Shown: in pieces, positions 55,880-64,000 of the stretch | How positions within the stretch are numbered: position 1 is the stretch's first letter | How the letters are laid out: each line of letters starts with the position of its first letter | Assembly: GCA_026225945.1 (NCBI GenBank) | Contig: JAMJFZ010000596.1 | Span: forward strand, 3,346,501-3,410,500 | Direction of reading: 5' to 3' | DNA: 64,000 bases | Source of the DNA: Cricetomys ansorgei | Taxonomy: Eukaryota > Chordata > Mammalia > Rodentia > Nesomyidae | Notes under the pieces: generated by a model | What the model saw: the letters and a program-made list of their open reading frames with translations, nothing else | Database searches by the model: none | Told to the model about the DNA's origin: nothing | Program-made: the position numbers and the translations under genes

Positions 55880-56686
55880 CAGCAGCACTTCTGGGCCAGC
55901 CCGTTTAAAAATACAACTCACACCCTAACCAGATTCCCTGCCATTCTTCTCTGGTCTACTTTGTTCTCAACACATATCACCATCCAGAATATAACTCATT
56001 ATTGACTACAGAGATTCAAGAACAGCAGGGTTTTTGTCTGTTCTGGTCACTGCTGTCTCTGGCACACATACAGGTACTGGCATGTGGATGAGTGCTATAC
56101 CTCAGCAGAAATTATGCATTCATACTGCCTGTCTAGATCAAGCAATGGAACCCAGCATCCTGCCCTTTCCATTTGCCAGTGAGACTACTTCAGGACTATA
56201 GCAAAACCACAAGCCAATTGTGAACTGAAGCACCAGCCAGATCTCCTAAGGAGACATCTGAGGAGACATGTTCTTAGTGCTGTTGCTTTTAAAGTCAACA
56301 GAAGAGACACCAACACAAGCCAAGCCTAAAGAGGAACTGGGGATCCAACTGTCCCCTTACCAGAAGATACAGTTTACTAGGCCAGAGACATGCTTTCCAA
56401 TCACATACAGCAAGGGTTATCCAAGGAGACCTAGCTGTCAAGAGTCCTGGGCTACACAAAGGGACCAGGACCTCTATTAGGGTCCCAAAGGACATTCTGT
56501 TCTTCTCCAGCATTTCTTAGCAAGTAGACTGAGGAGTCCCTGAGCTTTTAAATCCTCAAAAATTCCACACCAAGAACTCCCCAACCAGAAAGAACTGGGC
56601 CTTTGAAAAGGTATTCTCCAATGCCTACCACAAAGGTTCTAGAAATGTCACTATTCCCCACCCTCACTGTCATCAGAGACCCCAGG
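55880..56686 (-). other. Zfp445: Zfp445 3' UTR (proximal part)
   Basis: Directly 3' of the stop on the minus strand; no repeats and no other gene recognised. Confidence 0.6.
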
Positions 56687-61848
<5,162 letters not shown>

Positions 61849-61854
61849 CTGGCA

Positions 61855-62780
61855 AGAAAAAAAAAAACTGTTATGAGAACATTCCCATAGGAATCAGAAT
61901 GCAAACTCAAGAGAAGAGTCACATGGCCAATCTCTAAAGATATGGACCACCAGACCCTTTAATCATTTCCTGGCAGAAGGCCCAAAAAGAAGGATGAAAG
62001 AGAAACCAAACCTTTCACCTCTTGGCCCCCTGTACCAGGGAGTCTGACAGATTCCCACTTAACATAAGGATGCTCTGGGCAAGTCAGTAAGAGCAATCCT
62101 CACATGCCACAGCAACACTATCCCTCCCTGACCCCTGGCCTAAAGGTAAGAAATGAAAGGGAGTAAGATGGCCGATTGTTTATAGTGGAGATAGACCTCA
62201 GAGAAGGCTAGCTATTAGACCTGTAAACCTGACAAAACAGTATCACCACTAGAAAGACAATGTCAATTTTAAGGGTCAGCCAGGAAACAAGCCACAAAGA
62301 AAAACTCTCCTCCTGTGCTCACCCAAGCAGGGAACAGGAAGAAGGGGCCTGCCCTCGGACTTAAGACAGCTCTGTCTCTGAGACAAGGCTTTCCTTGATG
62401 TAGAAACGAATAGAGAAGGCCTCGGTTAATGAACACAGAAGAGTCTTCTGACACAATGGCTGACACTTCTACACTGATGTGAACAAACCTTAGATTGAGG
62501 CCACTGAACATATGGCAGAGGCTAAAATCTTACATCTAGTCCTAAATAAGTTAAGCACAGCCAAGCCATAGTCTTGTAAGCACTCCTACCTCATTTTATA
62601 AATTACTATCAGGTCCCTCTGAACATCCTATTGCTCGGGTAAAAATGAGAAATGCACCTTCACATCTTTAAAGACACAATGTTTTCTTTTTCAGTGAGCA
62701 TTACTTATGGTGATTTATTACCACTTACCACTGGTAGACTACGATCAAATGTTACTTGATTTTATTTTTTAATAAATATG
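61855..62780. other. Zfp445 upstream intron, unrecognised
   Basis: No SCAN exon and no clear repeat are found on the minus strand. Confidence 0.45.
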
Positions 62781-62785
62781 GGGAA

Positions 62786-62960
62786 CTGCTGGTCAGTGGT
62801 GGCACACACCTTTAATCCCAGCACTTAGGAGACAGAGGCAGGTGGATCTCGGTGAGTTCCAGGACAGCCTGGTCTACAGAGTGAGTTCCAGGACAGCCAG
62901 AGTTACAACAGAGAAACCCCGCTTTGAAAAGCACAAAACAAAAAATTAAAAAAATGAAAA
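62786..62960 (+). repeat. B1 SINE
   Basis: GTCAGTGGTGGCACACACCT through CCAGAGTTACAACAG with an A-rich tail. Confidence 0.92.
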
Positions 62961-63081
62961 TGAGGCAAAAACCAGAAATATTAGTAACTTTGCATGAATT
63001 ATGCATACAGGCTCATGTTTCTATATAGATAAAATCTGAAAGACTAAAAAACAATAAACGCATTTTGAAAAAACTCAAAAG

Positions 63082-63205
63082 GTCCAGATCTGGTGGCATA
63101 CATTTTAAATCCTAACACTCCGCAGACAAAGGCAGCCTGGTCTATGTAGTAAGTGCCAGGACAGCCAGGGGCATGTAGAGAGACCTTGTCTCAAAACAAT
63201 GACAA
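63082..63205 (+). repeat. B1 SINE (diverged, internal deletion)
   Basis: CCAGATCTGGTGGCATACAT through AGACCTTGTCTCAAAAC. Confidence 0.75.
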
Positions 63206-63594
63206 ACCTCAAAAGGCAGAGGACCAGTTTCCTGTGTGCCAAAGGAGGAGTGCTGCAAGCAACCTGGCACCACCTTATGACAGGCCTGGACACACTCAGT
63301 TCTGCTCCTCTAGACAACAGTTAGGACAATGCACATGATAAAGCATTGAACAGTTAGTGAACACATCTTCATGGTTAGATCATTTCTGCATTACTTTCTC
63401 AATAAGCTGAGGTCCTGAAAGGCTGCCTATAGTGACTCTATTTTGTACCTTGGACAAAATTTGTTTTACTGAGGAAAAGTGCCAATATTAAAAAAAAAAA
63501 ATTCCAGGAAGAAAATCAACTCCAGGACACAGGCTCGTGTGTGTCAATGCGGAAGAGCAGCACTAGCCACCAAGGAGTAGCACTACTTGAGAGG

Positions 63595-63840
63595 ACAAAG
63601 AGGCTTAGGAGGTGTGGCCTTGATGGAGGGACTGTGTTTCTGAGGGGTGGGCTTTGAGATTTCATGATGCCGCTCTCAGCTACTGCTCTAGCACTTGCCT
63701 GCATGCTGACACACTCCCCACACGATGATTATGGACTAAACCTCTAAAACGACAAACAAGCCCCCAGTTAAATGCTTGCTTCTGTAAGAGCTGCCTTGGT
63801 CATGCTGTCTCTTCACAGCAATAGAACAGTGACTAGATAG
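63595..63840 (-). repeat. Dispersed rodent repeat
   Basis: GAGGTGTGGCCTTGATGG through AAGCCCCCAGTTAAATGC to TCACAGCAATAGAACAGTGA; the reverse-complement form of the elements at 32545 and 33805. Strand by comparison only. Confidence 0.65.
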
Positions 63841-63884
63841 GGTCTTTGCAAACATCAGCTTGATCTTGCCTCTTCTGTAACTAT

Positions 63885-64000
63885 CTGCTTAGCCTACAGC
63901 TGCAAAAAGGAAACCTGGGGATAGTCCACGAAGGACGTGGTTTTCTTGCTTAAATATAAACCCTGAAAAAGGCTTGGGACTACACTTGGGTCCCAAATAC
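63885..64000 (+). mobile_element. LTR fragment cut by the window edge
   Basis: GGCTTGGGACTACACTTGGG then TCCCAAATAC matches the corresponding part of the putative solo LTR at 49094-49491; a TATA-like TTAAATATAAA lies upstream at about 63950. Confidence 0.45.

Noticed and set aside
61855..64000. Zfp445 SCAN-domain exon
   Set aside because: I searched the minus strand for the SCAN core (phrases such as LRELC and ILELLVLEQFL) and found none, so it should lie beyond the window.

Overview
The window is a piece of mammalian nuclear genome from a muroid rodent. It is dense in B1 and B2/B3 SINEs, and many B1 copies carry the form with GATCTCTGTGAGTT and CCAGAGTTACAACAG. I read that form as pointing to a cricetid (hamster, vole or deer mouse type) rather than Mus, but this is an inference from repeat flavour only. 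Genes were read by joining GT-AG exons whose phases agree, and were named by recognising the proteins.

Layout. (1) 1-12.6 kb, + strand: the last seven coding exons of Topaz1, a germ-cell gene; the 5' part lies upstream of the window. (2) 13.7-14.8 kb: a CpG island with an NRF1-type palindrome, the presumed promoter of the next gene. (3) 17.0-44.2 kb, + strand: the complete coding region of Tcaim (10 coding exons, 497 codons), a mitochondrial J-like protein. Its intron 2 holds a striking composite minisatellite. (4) 44.2-56.6 kb: the interval between two convergent genes. It is mostly repeats and LTR relics, but has one GC-rich, exon-like minus-strand segment at 47.8 kb that I could not identify. 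(5) 56.7-61.85 kb, - strand: the KRAB and zinc-finger part of Zfp445 (ZNF445). Its SCAN-coding exon is not seen and should lie beyond 64 kb. (6) 61.9-64 kb: upstream intron of Zfp445 with repeats.

The order Topaz1 > Tcaim > < Zfp445 matches the conserved block that I recall on human 3p21.31 and mouse chromosome 9. The three genes are not known to share a pathway: one acts in male meiosis, one in mitochondrial control of T-cell activation, and one in silencing of imprinted loci and transposons. The points most worth a second look are a zinc finger of Zfp445 that has lost three of its four zinc ligands, an out-of-frame upstream ORF overlapping the Tcaim start, the Tcaim minisatellite, and the orphan exon-like segment at 47.8 kb. 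I did not find a novel multi-gene system.
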